Below, in pieces: positions 1-8,401 of a stretch of DNA of 64,000 bases. Both the position numbers and the translations under genes were made by a program. The notes below the pieces were generated by a model, which had not been told where the DNA came from, ran no database searches, and saw nothing but the letters and a program-made list of their open reading frames with translations. Position 1 is the stretch's first letter; each line of letters starts with the position of its first letter. Origin of the DNA: Flavobacterium tistrianum (lineage in GTDB: Bacteria; Bacteroidota; Bacteroidia; Flavobacteriales; Flavobacteriaceae); the NCBI RefSeq assembly GCF_003254545.1, contig NZ_QJRH01000070.1:124001-188000 (forward strand), given 5' to 3'.

Positions 1-537
1 GCAGGAAGAGACCACGAAGGAAGAGCTAATACAGCAACACCAAGCGAAAATATTGTTATTAGGAACTGTAATTTTAAAGGACTTCACGGTGTAGTAATTG
101 GTAGCGAAATGTCGGCTGGAGTTCAGAATGTTTTTGTAGAAAATTGTAAAACTGCAGGATATTTAAAAAGAGGTATTTATCTAAAGACAAATGCAGATAG
201 AGGAGGATATATCAAAAATGTATTTGTTAGAAATATTCAATTAGACGAAGTAGAAGATTGCTTGTATATTACGGCCAATTATCACGGAGAAGGAAAAGGC
301 TATCAATCGGATATATTAAATGTATATTTTTCAAATATTACCTGTAACAAAGCATCAGAATCTGGCATCGTAATTCAAGGATTCGCTGACAAAAAAATCA
401 AGAACATATCATTAAAAAACATAGAAATAAAAGAAGCAAAAAATGCGCTCTCAAATGAAAATGCAGAAAATGTCTTGATGACAGATGTGTTTATAGGACA
501 ACGCGCTGGAGTTCCTACAGCGGTTTCAAAACATTAG
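1..537 (+). CDS. Glycoside hydrolase family 28 protein (polygalacturonase-like), 5' truncated
   Basis: The reading frame is open from the first base, so only the C-terminal 178 residues are present. GH28 enzymes hydrolyse alpha-1,4-galacturonosyl bonds of pectin in a right-handed beta-helix. Family signatures visible here are the G-x-H-G histidine motif near residues 27-30 followed by VVIGSE, and the substrate-binding arginine motif RGIYLKT near residues 57-63 followed by an RGG turn. Repeated N-V-x-F-x-N-I strands match beta-helix coils. The catalytic aspartates lie upstream of the window. The next gene is a rhamnogalacturonan acetylesterase, so this is probably the tail of a pectin or rhamnogalacturonan locus. 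Whether it acts on homogalacturonan or rhamnogalacturonan, endo or exo, cannot be told from this part. Confidence 0.85.
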   Translation, partial: AGRDHEGRANTATPSENIVIRNCNFKGLHGVVIGSEMSAGVQNVFVENCKTAGYLKRGIYLKTNADRGGYIKNVFVRNIQLDEVEDCLYITANYHGEGKGYQSDILNVYFSNITCNKASESGIVIQGFADKKIKNISLKNIEIKEAKNALSNENAENVLMTDVFIGQRAGVPTAVSKH

Positions 538-590
538 TTTTTTTGCAAAGGTTCAAAGGTTCTGAGCGACAAAGGTTCAAAGTTTTTCCT

Positions 591-733
591 GTAGAGACGC
601 ACTGCAGTGCGTCTTTTTTGCGGTTAATTTTGTATCGCAAAGCACACAAAGAATACCCAAAGGACAGAAAGTTTTTATATAGAGGCAAAGTTCGCAGAGA
701 TTTTTACGTAGAGACACACTGCAGTGCGTCTAC
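591..733. repeat. Pair of palindromic GTAGAGAC...GTCT repeats
   Basis: Two near-identical palindromic units lie at 591-614 and 708-733. Each is built around GCACTGCAGTGC with GTAGAGAC on the left and GTCT on the right. The stretch between carries fragments of other intergenic repeats (AAAGGTTCAAAG, GCAAAGTTCGCAGAG). The first unit ends in a T-run after the stem and may also stop transcription of the GH28 gene. A 64-codon frame across this region has no protein-like features. Confidence 0.7.
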
Positions 734-825
734 ATAAAGAATATCCATAAAGTTTTGTGTCCTTCTTTGACAAAGAATATAGGTAAAATATAGAAAAAAC
801 ACATCAGTAATAACACATAAGAAAA

Positions 826-1569
826 ATGAAAAAATACATCATCCTAGCATTCCTAATCACCACAGTTTGCTTCGCCCAAAAAACATCCCTATACTGCATT
901 GGCGATTCTACAATGGCCAATAAAAAAGATCCTGAAAAAAATCCAGAACATGGTTGGGCGCAGGTATTGCAACCATTGTTTAAAGATGATATTGTAGTAG
1001 TGAACAAAGCCGTAAATGGAAGAAGCACCAAAAGCTTCATCGCAGAAAAACGTTGGGATTCAATTTATCAAAAACTAAAAAAAGGAGACTATGTATTTAT
1101 AGAATTCGGACACAACGATGAAAAAATAGAAGATCCAAGCCGTTACACCAACCCGCATACAGCGTATAGATACAACTTAATAAAATTCGTAAAAGAAAGC
1201 AGAGAGAAAGGCGCAATTCCGGTTTTGCTGACTTCTATTTCCAGACGCAATTTTAACGAAAAAGGCACGCTAGTTCCAACACATGGAGATTATCCATTAG
1301 AAACTCGATTGGTTGCGCAGGAATATAATGTACCGTTTATAGATTTAGAATATCATACCGAATTATTAGAGCAATCTTATGGGCCAGACAGATCAAAAGA
1401 ATTGCATCTTCATTTTAAAGCAGGAGAAAATCCGTATTATGACAAAGATAAAGCCGACGATACTCATCTTTCCTTGTTAGGAGCTACAAAAATAGCTGAG
1501 ATTGTGATTAATCAGATTAAACTTTTAGAAGATCCATTAATTAAGAATTTAAAGAACAGTGTTAAGTAG
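826..1569 (+). CDS. Rhamnogalacturonan acetylesterase-like SGNH hydrolase (CE12)
   Basis: 247 residues with an N-terminal signal peptide (about residues 1-18). CE12 enzymes remove acetyl groups from rhamnogalacturonan so that lyases and hydrolases can reach the backbone. The nucleophile block CIGDSTMANK places Ser28 in the GDS motif. Oxyanion-hole blocks follow (NGRSTKSF and FGHNDEK), and the catalytic Asp/His pair sits in DDTHLS (D211, H214). Length matches the family. It follows the GH28 gene after a repeat-filled gap of about 290 bp and ends in a hairpin at 1776-1806, so it may be the last gene of a pectin operon. Family assignment is firm. Substrate is inferred from the family and its neighbour. 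Confidence 0.88.
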   Translation: MKKYIILAFLITTVCFAQKTSLYCIGDSTMANKKDPEKNPEHGWAQVLQPLFKDDIVVVNKAVNGRSTKSFIAEKRWDSIYQKLKKGDYVFIEFGHNDEKIEDPSRYTNPHTAYRYNLIKFVKESREKGAIPVLLTSISRRNFNEKGTLVPTHGDYPLETRLVAQEYNVPFIDLEYHTELLEQSYGPDRSKELHLHFKAGENPYYDKDKADDTHLSLLGATKIAEIVINQIKLLEDPLIKNLKNSVK

Positions 1570-1775
1570 TTTCTTGTTTTGATTAATAGTTTTTAGAATG
1601 TTGCTACTGAAACTATTTACAGTCCAGTTTGCAATTAAAAATTTGTCCTAAAATATAATTTTAAAGACTTCTAAGAGTAATTAAAGGATTTAAATGATAA
1701 GATATTTGCAACTGTAAATATTAATCTGGTTGTGAAATTCTCAGGTTATTTTTATTTTTTTATAAGCCAAACTAG

Positions 1776-1806
1776 AAAAGAGAAAATTTTATTTTCTCTT
1801 TTTTTT
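1776..1806. terminator. AT-rich hairpin terminator
   Basis: AAAAGAGAAAAT / ATTTTCTCTTTT form a 12-bp stem with a 3-nt loop, followed by more T residues on the plus strand. It is 207 bp after the esterase stop and before the convergent AraC gene. The rest of 1570-1898 shows nothing else. Confidence 0.65.
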
Positions 1807-1898
1807 ATGAATTCTAATTTTAAAATATGATTTTTTGACAAATACCAGAAACTCCAATTTTAGAAAAAAGTTTGTCTGTATTTGAATAAGTTTTTTTA

Positions 1899-2891
1899 TT
1901 AATTTCTTTTTTTTATAAAATCCTCAGTCGGTTTGGTTTTTAACTGTTCGAAGTATTTGGAAGTAAAATAGCTTAGTTTAGTATAATTCAACTCGTACAT
2001 AACTGCAGATAATGTTGAATACTCGCCACTTTTTAAAAGTTTTTGGGCTAGCTTAATTTTTTCTTCTATAAATAAGTTTTTTGGAGTATTATTAAAACGC
2101 TTTTTAAACAAGCTTTTATATTTAGAAGCCGACATTCCTGCCATACCAGCCAAAAATATTAGTGAAGGAAAAGGACCGTGAAGATTATTTATCAAATAAT
2201 TTTTTGTTTTATCTATAAACTCAGTTTCAATTTCGGTAAGTTCAGTATGCTGTTCTCTTGATTCGTAAAATTTGTTAAAAAAATTACCAAGGACTTTTAA
2301 TGAAATTCCCTTTATGAATGAGTCAAAAGAGAGATCGGTAACAGATTTGTTTTGTAAGGATTTAATGAGAAGTATACTGTTACTGTCAATATTGCCGTAA
2401 TGATAAAACACTTTTTTGTTTGTTTCATTATGATTAAACGTATTTTCCTTTTTTTTAAATTTTTGAATAAAATCATGAAGTAATTTTTTGTCTATAAGCA
2501 ATCTTAAAGCAATGACTCTTTCATTGACAGTTGCTTTATATGAACTCTGTATTTGATTATCGAGAATGGCTAAATCCAATTGATTAAAAGCACCGATTTC
2601 ATAATCAATATCATCAATTTTAATGAGATTGATGTGTTCGCTCAAATCGAAATGAAAAATATACAATTCATTTTCAGATTTATGCCTTGTTAGTTTAAAA
2701 GGAGCTGTTGGAATAAAATCAGCATAAACAACAGATATTCCATCCATTACCTGAGAAAAATAAAAAAAGCCTTTTCCAATATCATTTGGTAAAATAATAA
2801 GTTTATTATCAATTAATTCTGTATTTAGTTGTTTCGCTAAATCTTGTTGCCATTCTGGCGTTAAACTGTAATAATGCGTAACTTTTCTCAT
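1899..2891 (-). CDS. AraC-family transcriptional regulator
   Basis: 330 residues. The C-terminal third (about residues 225-328) holds two helix-turn-helix segments of the AraC type, including AGMSASKYKSLFKKRF and the recognition-helix region YTKLSYFTSKYFEQLKTKP. The N-terminal part (residues 1-200) has no recognisable cupin or receiver domain. It opens with HYYSLTPEWQQDLAKQLN, which resembles the start of the next upstream gene. The two genes are tandem paralogues, 34 bp apart on the same strand and probably co-transcribed. Ligand and targets are unknown. The pectin genes lie immediately downstream and convergent. Confidence 0.8.
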   Translation of the reverse strand: MRKVTHYYSLTPEWQQDLAKQLNTELIDNKLIILPNDIGKGFFYFSQVMDGISVVYADFIPTAPFKLTRHKSENELYIFHFDLSEHINLIKIDDIDYEIGAFNQLDLAILDNQIQSSYKATVNERVIALRLLIDKKLLHDFIQKFKKKENTFNHNETNKKVFYHYGNIDSNSILLIKSLQNKSVTDLSFDSFIKGISLKVLGNFFNKFYESREQHTELTEIETEFIDKTKNYLINNLHGPFPSLIFLAGMAGMSASKYKSLFKKRFNNTPKNLFIEEKIKLAQKLLKSGEYSTLSAVMYELNYTKLSYFTSKYFEQLKTKPTEDFIKKRN

Positions 2892-2925
2892 AGACTTGTT
2901 TTTCTAATGTTTTGTTGATACTGCT

Positions 2926-3906
2926 TTACAATTGTTTATAAAAGGCTTTAGGAGATAATCCAAAATGTTCTTTAAATTTTGATGCGAAATACGAATTATT
3001 GGTAAAATTTAGTTCATCTGAAATTTGAGAAATAGTCAACTGCTTGGTTTCAAGAAGTTCTTTGGCCAGTAACAATTTATTTTCCATGAAAAAAACATTA
3101 GCTGTATTTCCTGTTATTTTTTTAAATAAGTTTTTAAATTTTGACTCAGACATGCCTGACATTTTAGCCATTTGAGTTATACTCGGAAAATTGTCTTTCA
3201 AATGTTTGATTAGGTACATTTGCATTGCAATAATATGGTCTAAGTCTTTTTTGTTAACAGTTTGTATGACGATTTTTTTAGTGGCTAACTTTTTTAGATA
3301 ATTTGAAATTAACAGGTGTACAGTACCTTTTAAATGTAGATCGAAAATAGCTCCTCCAACTTCTAATTTTCTTAAATCACTTAATATATGAAAGCTTTCG
3401 CTGCTAATTCTATCAAATCGAATCATTGTATTTTCTTTTGGATCAAGTATTGCATCAATATTTTGAATTGCAATATTATTTTTTTGGGTGAAGGCTTTTA
3501 ATATGCTTTTTTTTATAAAAATGCACAAAGCAAAGGTTTTGCTTCCCTTCTTTACATTATATTCCGATTCCAATGATCCATCAATAACGGCTAGATTGTA
3601 ATTCCATCGACCAACATTATATAAAAGAAAGTCAGTATTTACAGTAGCTTCTCCTTCTGTTAGATTATAATAAAATCCAACAAAATCTTGATTTAAATTC
3701 TGTTGAATCAATTGGTAGTTCCTTTTATATTCTACATTTATGTAATAAGCTAGAATACCGTCACCGCAATTTAAAAAATATCTAATGCCTGTTTGGGATT
3801 CCTCAGGTAGTCGGATAAAGTTTCCTTCAATTTTTCCTCCAATTTGTGCTGCATAATGTTCTACCCAAGAATCATCTGCATCATAATAATGTTTAATTAT
3901 TTTCAT
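2926..3906 (-). CDS. AraC-family transcriptional regulator (paralogue of next gene)
   Basis: 326 residues. The C-terminal AraC domain (about residues 220-326) contains SGMSESKFKNLFKKITG and FTNNSYFASKFKEHFGLSPK, the usual two-helix-turn-helix layout ending in the FGLSPKAFY signature. The first 200 residues lack a known sensor domain but match the neighbour in layout, with an opening HYYDADDSWVEHYAAQIGG. It is the first gene of the pair. Tandem duplication followed by divergence is the simplest reading. Function beyond DNA binding is not visible. Confidence 0.82.
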   Translation of the reverse strand: MKIIKHYYDADDSWVEHYAAQIGGKIEGNFIRLPEESQTGIRYFLNCGDGILAYYINVEYKRNYQLIQQNLNQDFVGFYYNLTEGEATVNTDFLLYNVGRWNYNLAVIDGSLESEYNVKKGSKTFALCIFIKKSILKAFTQKNNIAIQNIDAILDPKENTMIRFDRISSESFHILSDLRKLEVGGAIFDLHLKGTVHLLISNYLKKLATKKIVIQTVNKKDLDHIIAMQMYLIKHLKDNFPSITQMAKMSGMSESKFKNLFKKITGNTANVFFMENKLLLAKELLETKQLTISQISDELNFTNNSYFASKFKEHFGLSPKAFYKQL

Positions 3907-4379
3907 GGAAATGTGGATTTGTGTTATAAAGTTAAGTTTTTTAAGAAAATAAATGCTTTTTTTGTTTTATAAGTTATTGATAATTAGCAAGGTGTTAATT
4001 GTTGATAACTTAATCAAGAAATAAATGCTTTAAAATTTAACTAGTGAAGGATAAGGGCCTTAAAGTATTTTGAAATAAAATACTATAAATATTTTCTTTT
4101 AGATTAGTTATAAAGTAATTTTTACTTAGTGACACAGAAAAATCACTAAAAATTTTTAAGAAGTTTATACCTGAAATTATAATTGAGCCTAATTGTTGCT
4201 TCATTTTGGGCATTTTGACACTTAATTTGATTTATTTTAATATTTTTTTGACTTTTAAAGGCAAATTATGTGCCTGTATTTATATTAATTTGTAAATCAG
4301 TAGATTGTATCCTGGGCGTTTTTAAAATATACAAAAAGTATAGGTAGATTATGGTCAGCTGAGGAATATATACCCGTTT
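3907..4379. other. Intergenic region with one perfect AT-rich dyad
   Basis: 473 bp with no coding frame. At 4064-4084 AGTATTTT and AAAATACT form a perfect dyad with a 5-nt centre. It could be an operator for the AraC pair or a hairpin behind the response-regulator gene, but it has no T-run on the minus strand. An imperfect dyad around 3970-4014 pairs AAGTTAT with ATAACTT. No Bacteroidota-type promoter was recognised. Confidence 0.4.
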
Positions 4380-5708
4380 TTATAGAATTTTTTGATTTAA
4401 TGTTTTTCGATCGATTTGCAATATTTGAGCTGCTTTCGTCTTGTTATTGTTGACTGCTGATAAAACTTTCAAAATTTGCTCTTTTTCGTGTTCTTTTAAA
4501 GATTTAAAAATTGTGTCAGAAGATGGAATATGGTATTTTAGATTTGCGGGAACATGATCTAAAGTTATGATATCGTCACTCATAATTACCATTCTGTGAA
4601 TTACATTCTCTAGCTCTCGTATATTTCCTGGCCAATTGTATCTTAGTAAAACATCGGTTACTTTTTCGTTTATTTTAATATCTGGTTTATTGTATTCATG
4701 AGAATATTTTTCAATAAAATCGTTTATTAATATTCCTAAATCTTCCTTACGATTTCTAAGAGGTGTTGTTTTAATATTGATAACATTAATTCTATAGTAT
4801 AGGTCTTCTCTAAATAAACCTTTTAAAACTAATTCTTCCAAATTGCTATTTGTTGCAGATAAGATTCTGACATCAATTTTTTCTGGTTTTGTGGCTCCTA
4901 CCCTTAAAATTTCTTTTTCTTGAATAACGCGTAAGAGCTTAACCTGTACAGACATTGGAGCATCTCCAATTTCATCTAAAAAAATGGTTCCTCCAGAGGC
5001 AGATTGAAATAAACCGATCCTATTTTCTGTAGCGCCTGTAAATGAACCTTTAATATGACCAAATAATTCAGATTCTATTAAGTTTTCTGGTATTCCTCCA
5101 CAATTTACTACAATAAAAGGTTTGTCTGCTAGTTTGCTGGTAAAATGAATGGCTCTTGCAATTAGTTCCTTTCCCGTACCACTTTCACCTTCAATAAGCA
5201 CAGTTGCTTTAGTGTCTTTAACTCTTTTGATTATTTCTGTCAATTCTTTAAAATGAATTGAATTTCCAGTAAGGCCTCCATAAACTTTTTCAATGTTTAT
5301 ATCGCGAAAATTAATTGAAGTTTTAGAAGTAGCTATTCGTTTCTTTAATGAATCTAGAACGGTTTTATGAAGTTCTTCGCTTGTAAAAGGTTTCGTTAAA
5401 TAATCTAATGCTCCAGATTTCATTGCACTAACAGCATTGTATACAGATGGAATGCCTGATATGACTAATTTTGGTATTGCAGGATAATGTTCTTCTGCAA
5501 ATTTTAGTAGTTCAAATCCATTGATGTTCGGCATGTTTAAGTCGCTTATTAATAAATCTATATCTGTATTTTTGAGTACATCTATAGCTTCACTTACAGA
5601 AGAGGCCTTGTATGTGCGATAATTGAAAGATTTTAATTGTCTTTGAATTAGATCCAACATATCATTATTGTCGTCAACGACCAATATATTTTCTTTTTTG
5701 AGTGTCAT
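4380..5708 (-). CDS. Sigma-54-dependent response regulator (NtrC family)
   Basis: 442 residues in three parts. The receiver domain (1-125) has phosphoacceptor D56 in LLISDLNMPN and the acidic pair D12/D13. The AAA+ domain (about 145-370) has Walker A GESGTGKE, and a sigma-54 contact loop reading GSFTGA rather than GAFTGA. The C-terminus is a Fis-type helix (KTKAAQILQIDRKTLNQK). It should activate sigma-54 RNA polymerase at distant enhancers when phosphorylated. The partner kinase lies 5 bp upstream on the same strand. I found no convincing -24/-12 promoter in the window, so the regulon is not shown. The end is short, stopping just after the recognition helix. Confidence 0.92.
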   Translation of the reverse strand: MTLKKENILVVDDNNDMLDLIQRQLKSFNYRTYKASSVSEAIDVLKNTDIDLLISDLNMPNINGFELLKFAEEHYPAIPKLVISGIPSVYNAVSAMKSGALDYLTKPFTSEELHKTVLDSLKKRIATSKTSINFRDINIEKVYGGLTGNSIHFKELTEIIKRVKDTKATVLIEGESGTGKELIARAIHFTSKLADKPFIVVNCGGIPENLIESELFGHIKGSFTGATENRIGLFQSASGGTIFLDEIGDAPMSVQVKLLRVIQEKEILRVGATKPEKIDVRILSATNSNLEELVLKGLFREDLYYRINVINIKTTPLRNRKEDLGILINDFIEKYSHEYNKPDIKINEKVTDVLLRYNWPGNIRELENVIHRMVIMSDDIITLDHVPANLKYHIPSSDTIFKSLKEHEKEQILKVLSAVNNNKTKAAQILQIDRKTLNQKIL

Positions 5709-5713
5709 GTTTT

Positions 5714-6805
5714 TTAGAATAATGGGATTCGAATTGTAAAAATCGATCCAATAGGGGAGTTGTCTTGAAGAGTGATCTCTCCATTATGATTTTTTATTAT
5801 ACCATGTACCACGCTTAAACCAAGACCACATCCGTAATTTACCGGTTTGGTTGAAAAAAAAGGTTCGAATATTTTTTCTTTTATAGAATCTGGAACTCCA
5901 GTGCCATTATCTTCGATTTTTAAATACAGATTTGTTTCATCATCATCTACAATTATCTTAATAGTGCTCTTTTCTGGCGAAGCATAGATGGCATTTATCA
6001 AAAGATTAAATAGTACTTGAGTGATTTGAACAGAATCTAATGTGGCCATTATAGTATCATTCTTAAAAATCAATTCATGTCTTATTGCTTTTTTTTGAAA
6101 ATTGGATTTTAGAAAGGAAAGAGCAAAAATTATAATAGGTTTTAATTCTTGCAATTCTAATTTTTGAGGCATTTCGCAAGAAAAGAACATCAGTTTTTTG
6201 ACAATTTCGCGTGAATAAATAACGGAATTGATAATAATAGAAATGTCGGCGTCAATTTCAGAATTAGAATTTTGAGCTTTAATCAGTTCTGCAAAACCTA
6301 AAATATTACCTAGAGGAGTATTTAGCTCATGAGCAATCCCAGCAGTCATTTCTCCAAGCAGAGAAAGGCGTTCCATACGTTCGACAATTCGTCTTAATGC
6401 CGCTTTTCTTTCAAGGGTTTGATATTTGTCAACATAATTTCCAATTTCTATTGCAATAGTATCCAAAAGTAGCTGTTCATCCTCGCTAAAATCGCTTAAA
6501 TTATATTTTTTTGCAGGATAGTGTACTTTAATATGTCCATAGTATACCTTATTTACTAGTATTGAACTAGATTGAAAAATAGTAGGTCCCATTTGTTCAG
6601 ACGTAGATAAATGATAATCTTTTATATGGAGTTCAACCACATTGTCTGTACAGTAGCGCCATGCATTTTTTACACTAAAAATAATGTCATAAAACGTCTG
6701 GATATTTATCGAGTCTGATTTGGAGATGGTTTTCGAGATAGTATAGAGACAGCTAAGCTCTTTTATTTTTTCTCTTAATTCCTCTTCTGTTGAATATGGA
6801 TGCAT
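5714..6805 (-). CDS. Cytoplasmic sensor histidine kinase, partner of the sigma-54 regulator
   Basis: 363 residues without signal peptide or membrane segment, so it senses something in the cytoplasm. The N-terminal 140 residues look like a GAF-type sensor opening with ELSCLYTISKTIS. The dimerisation/phosphoacceptor block is GIAHELNTPLGNILGF with the histidine near residue 158. The ATPase domain has an N-box (QVLFNLLINAIYASP), G1 (EDNGTGVP), F-box (IFEPFFSTKP) and G2 (GCGLGLSVVHG). All catalytic blocks are intact. It is transcribed first and followed 5 bp later by the response regulator, so they are a cognate pair. The signal is unknown. Confidence 0.9.
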   Translation of the reverse strand: MHPYSTEEELREKIKELSCLYTISKTISKSDSINIQTFYDIIFSVKNAWRYCTDNVVELHIKDYHLSTSEQMGPTIFQSSSILVNKVYYGHIKVHYPAKKYNLSDFSEDEQLLLDTIAIEIGNYVDKYQTLERKAALRRIVERMERLSLLGEMTAGIAHELNTPLGNILGFAELIKAQNSNSEIDADISIIINSVIYSREIVKKLMFFSCEMPQKLELQELKPIIIFALSFLKSNFQKKAIRHELIFKNDTIMATLDSVQITQVLFNLLINAIYASPEKSTIKIIVDDDETNLYLKIEDNGTGVPDSIKEKIFEPFFSTKPVNYGCGLGLSVVHGIIKNHNGEITLQDNSPIGSIFTIRIPLF

Positions 6806-7137
6806 TGTAGGAAATTATTCTCAAAAATTAAATTATTTTCAAAAGTAAATAAATAATTTAAACTTCAAAATAAAACTTTGTTTTATTATAACTATTTGAA
6901 AACAAAACGAATACGATATATTTTTATGTCTTATTCTGTTATTTTTTTGTCTTTTTGGGAACTTATTTGATATATATATTATTATAGAAAAATCTCGCTT
7001 TTTAGATTATTGAAAAATATGTTTTTGAATTCGAAATTTAAAAAGTCTTATTATGATAGATTAAAGACTTTTTGGTCTACATTAAAGAAAACTCTTGGAA
7101 TACTTTTGCGATTAAGTTAAAATCTGAAGCAAAAATC
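6806..7137. other. AT-rich divergent intergenic region
   Basis: About 330 bp between the kinase and a plus-strand membrane protein. It is very AT-rich, with poly-T and TATATATAT runs. No clear TAnnTTTG element with a properly spaced TTG box was found, and no dyad longer than a few bases. The open frame of the next gene could extend back to 7072, but the first codons look unlike coding sequence. Confidence 0.3.
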
Positions 7138-7680
7138 ATGAATGCCACAAATTTCTCATTAGAGTTTCCATTAAATCTTTTCGAAATAAGAAAGCTCAAC
7201 AAAATGTATTTTGAACATTTGTTCAAGGAACGTGTTATTTTGGTTTCAATATTGATTTTGTTGCTCCTGATTTTTCTTGATTTATCAAATATTGATTTAG
7301 AAACAGATTTTCTTGTTTGGTTAATAAGAAGTTTAGCAGTAATAGTTTTTTTTGTAATAATTGAAAACTCATTTGTAGATGCTATTTCAGGAATAGTTTT
7401 TAAACTGACTAAGAGATTGCTAAAATTTAAAAAACTAAACAACAGATATAGATTCAAATTTACTAATTCGAAGTTCTGTATTCAATTTCCTTTAGGCAGT
7501 TTAACTCACAAATGGACAACAATAGAAAAGGCAATCCTAACTAAAAATTTTTTATTTCTCTATATAAAAGAACACAATAACTACATTATTACTATTTCCA
7601 GAAAAGATTTCGATTGTAGGAAAATGGAAGATTTATTGGCCTTTGTTGAAAACAATGTTACTCAGGTAATAAAGATTTAA
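7138..7680 (+). CDS. Small membrane protein, YcxB-like
   Basis: 180 residues from the ATG at 7138. The frame is open to 7072, but the extra 22 residues precede a more natural start. Two hydrophobic segments (roughly residues 38-56 and 63-82) are followed by a soluble C-terminal domain with a pattern like YcxB-type proteins: YRFKFTNSKFCIQF, then W-T-T-I-E-K, then LTKNFLFLYI and YIITISRKDF. The biochemical function of that family is not established. It is divergent from the two-component system and may or may not belong to it. The family call is moderate. Confidence 0.6.
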   Translation: MNATNFSLEFPLNLFEIRKLNKMYFEHLFKERVILVSILILLLLIFLDLSNIDLETDFLVWLIRSLAVIVFFVIIENSFVDAISGIVFKLTKRLLKFKKLNNRYRFKFTNSKFCIQFPLGSLTHKWTTIEKAILTKNFLFLYIKEHNNYIITISRKDFDCRKMEDLLAFVENNVTQVIKI

Positions 7681-7771
7681 AAATACCCTATAATGTCTAA
7701 TTTTTAGCCTATTAGGGTACTTATCGATTATTTGCTGGTTTAATTTTGATGTTTATTTAAAAGACAGGAAA

Positions 7772-8209
7772 ATGAAGAAGGAAAAAGTTCTAATATTTGA
7801 TAGTAATGGCACTTTTCTAAAAATGTTTAAAAGAAGATTTAAGGAAGAGCTTGACTTTATAGAAGATTCTTTTTTTGATGAAATAGTAGCTAAAGAATTT
7901 GATCGCATTGTTTTTGTGATACACAACCATAACGAATTGCTTAATTTTTTGGCACAAGAAAAAAGAGGAGCTAATATTTTAGTTTGTTTGTTTAATGTGC
8001 AGTTTTATAGGAGTTTATCTTTTTTAGAAGGTACAAATAATTTTATTCTGTTTGACGAATCTAAAACCAGACCAGAAATTTTAAAAGAGTTAAAAGCATT
8101 TTTTGATAATAAATTAAACCCTACATCAATTAAAAAACCTTTTTTGCCTCCAAAAATCTCTCAAAAGAAAATTCAGGAATACTACAAAGCCATGTATTTT
8201 TTAATGTAA
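7772..8209 (+). CDS. Hypothetical protein, degenerate receiver-like fold
   Basis: 145 residues, no signal or membrane segment. It begins KKEKVLIFDSNGTFLKMFKRRF, which resembles the first strand and helix of response-regulator receivers, with a single acidic residue where receivers have a pair. A strand-like DRIVFVIHN follows, but no clear phosphoacceptor aspartate stands at its end. I infer a pseudo-receiver, not a phosphorylatable one. The C-terminal tail (PKISQKKIQEYYKAMYFL) is lysine and tyrosine rich. It sits between the YcxB-like gene and a strong terminator. I do not recognise a named family. Confidence 0.55.
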   Translation: MKKEKVLIFDSNGTFLKMFKRRFKEELDFIEDSFFDEIVAKEFDRIVFVIHNHNELLNFLAQEKRGANILVCLFNVQFYRSLSFLEGTNNFILFDESKTRPEILKELKAFFDNKLNPTSIKKPFLPPKISQKKIQEYYKAMYFLM

Positions 8210-8265
8210 TTTACTTTATTTTTTATATTTTTTCATGCGAACATTTGATATAAAATGTTGCTTTT

Positions 8266-8306
8266 TAAGGCAGGATAAGTGTTGTTCATTATCCTGCTTT
8301 TTTTTT
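8266..8306 (+). terminator. Rho-independent terminator
   Basis: GCAGGATAA pairs perfectly with TTATCCTGC across a 10-nt loop and is followed by nine T residues. It ends the unit of the pseudo-receiver-like gene. Confidence 0.85.
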
Positions 8307-8401
8307 ACAAGTATTTCTTTCTGACAAACTTTTCTGTTTTTAAGTGTTTTTATAACAATTAAAAGACTTAAATTGTTCAGAAAAATAAAGAACTAGAACG
8401 A

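Noticed and set aside
543..737. 64-codon plus-strand frame after the GH28 gene
   Set aside because: It is composed of palindromic intergenic repeats translated by chance.
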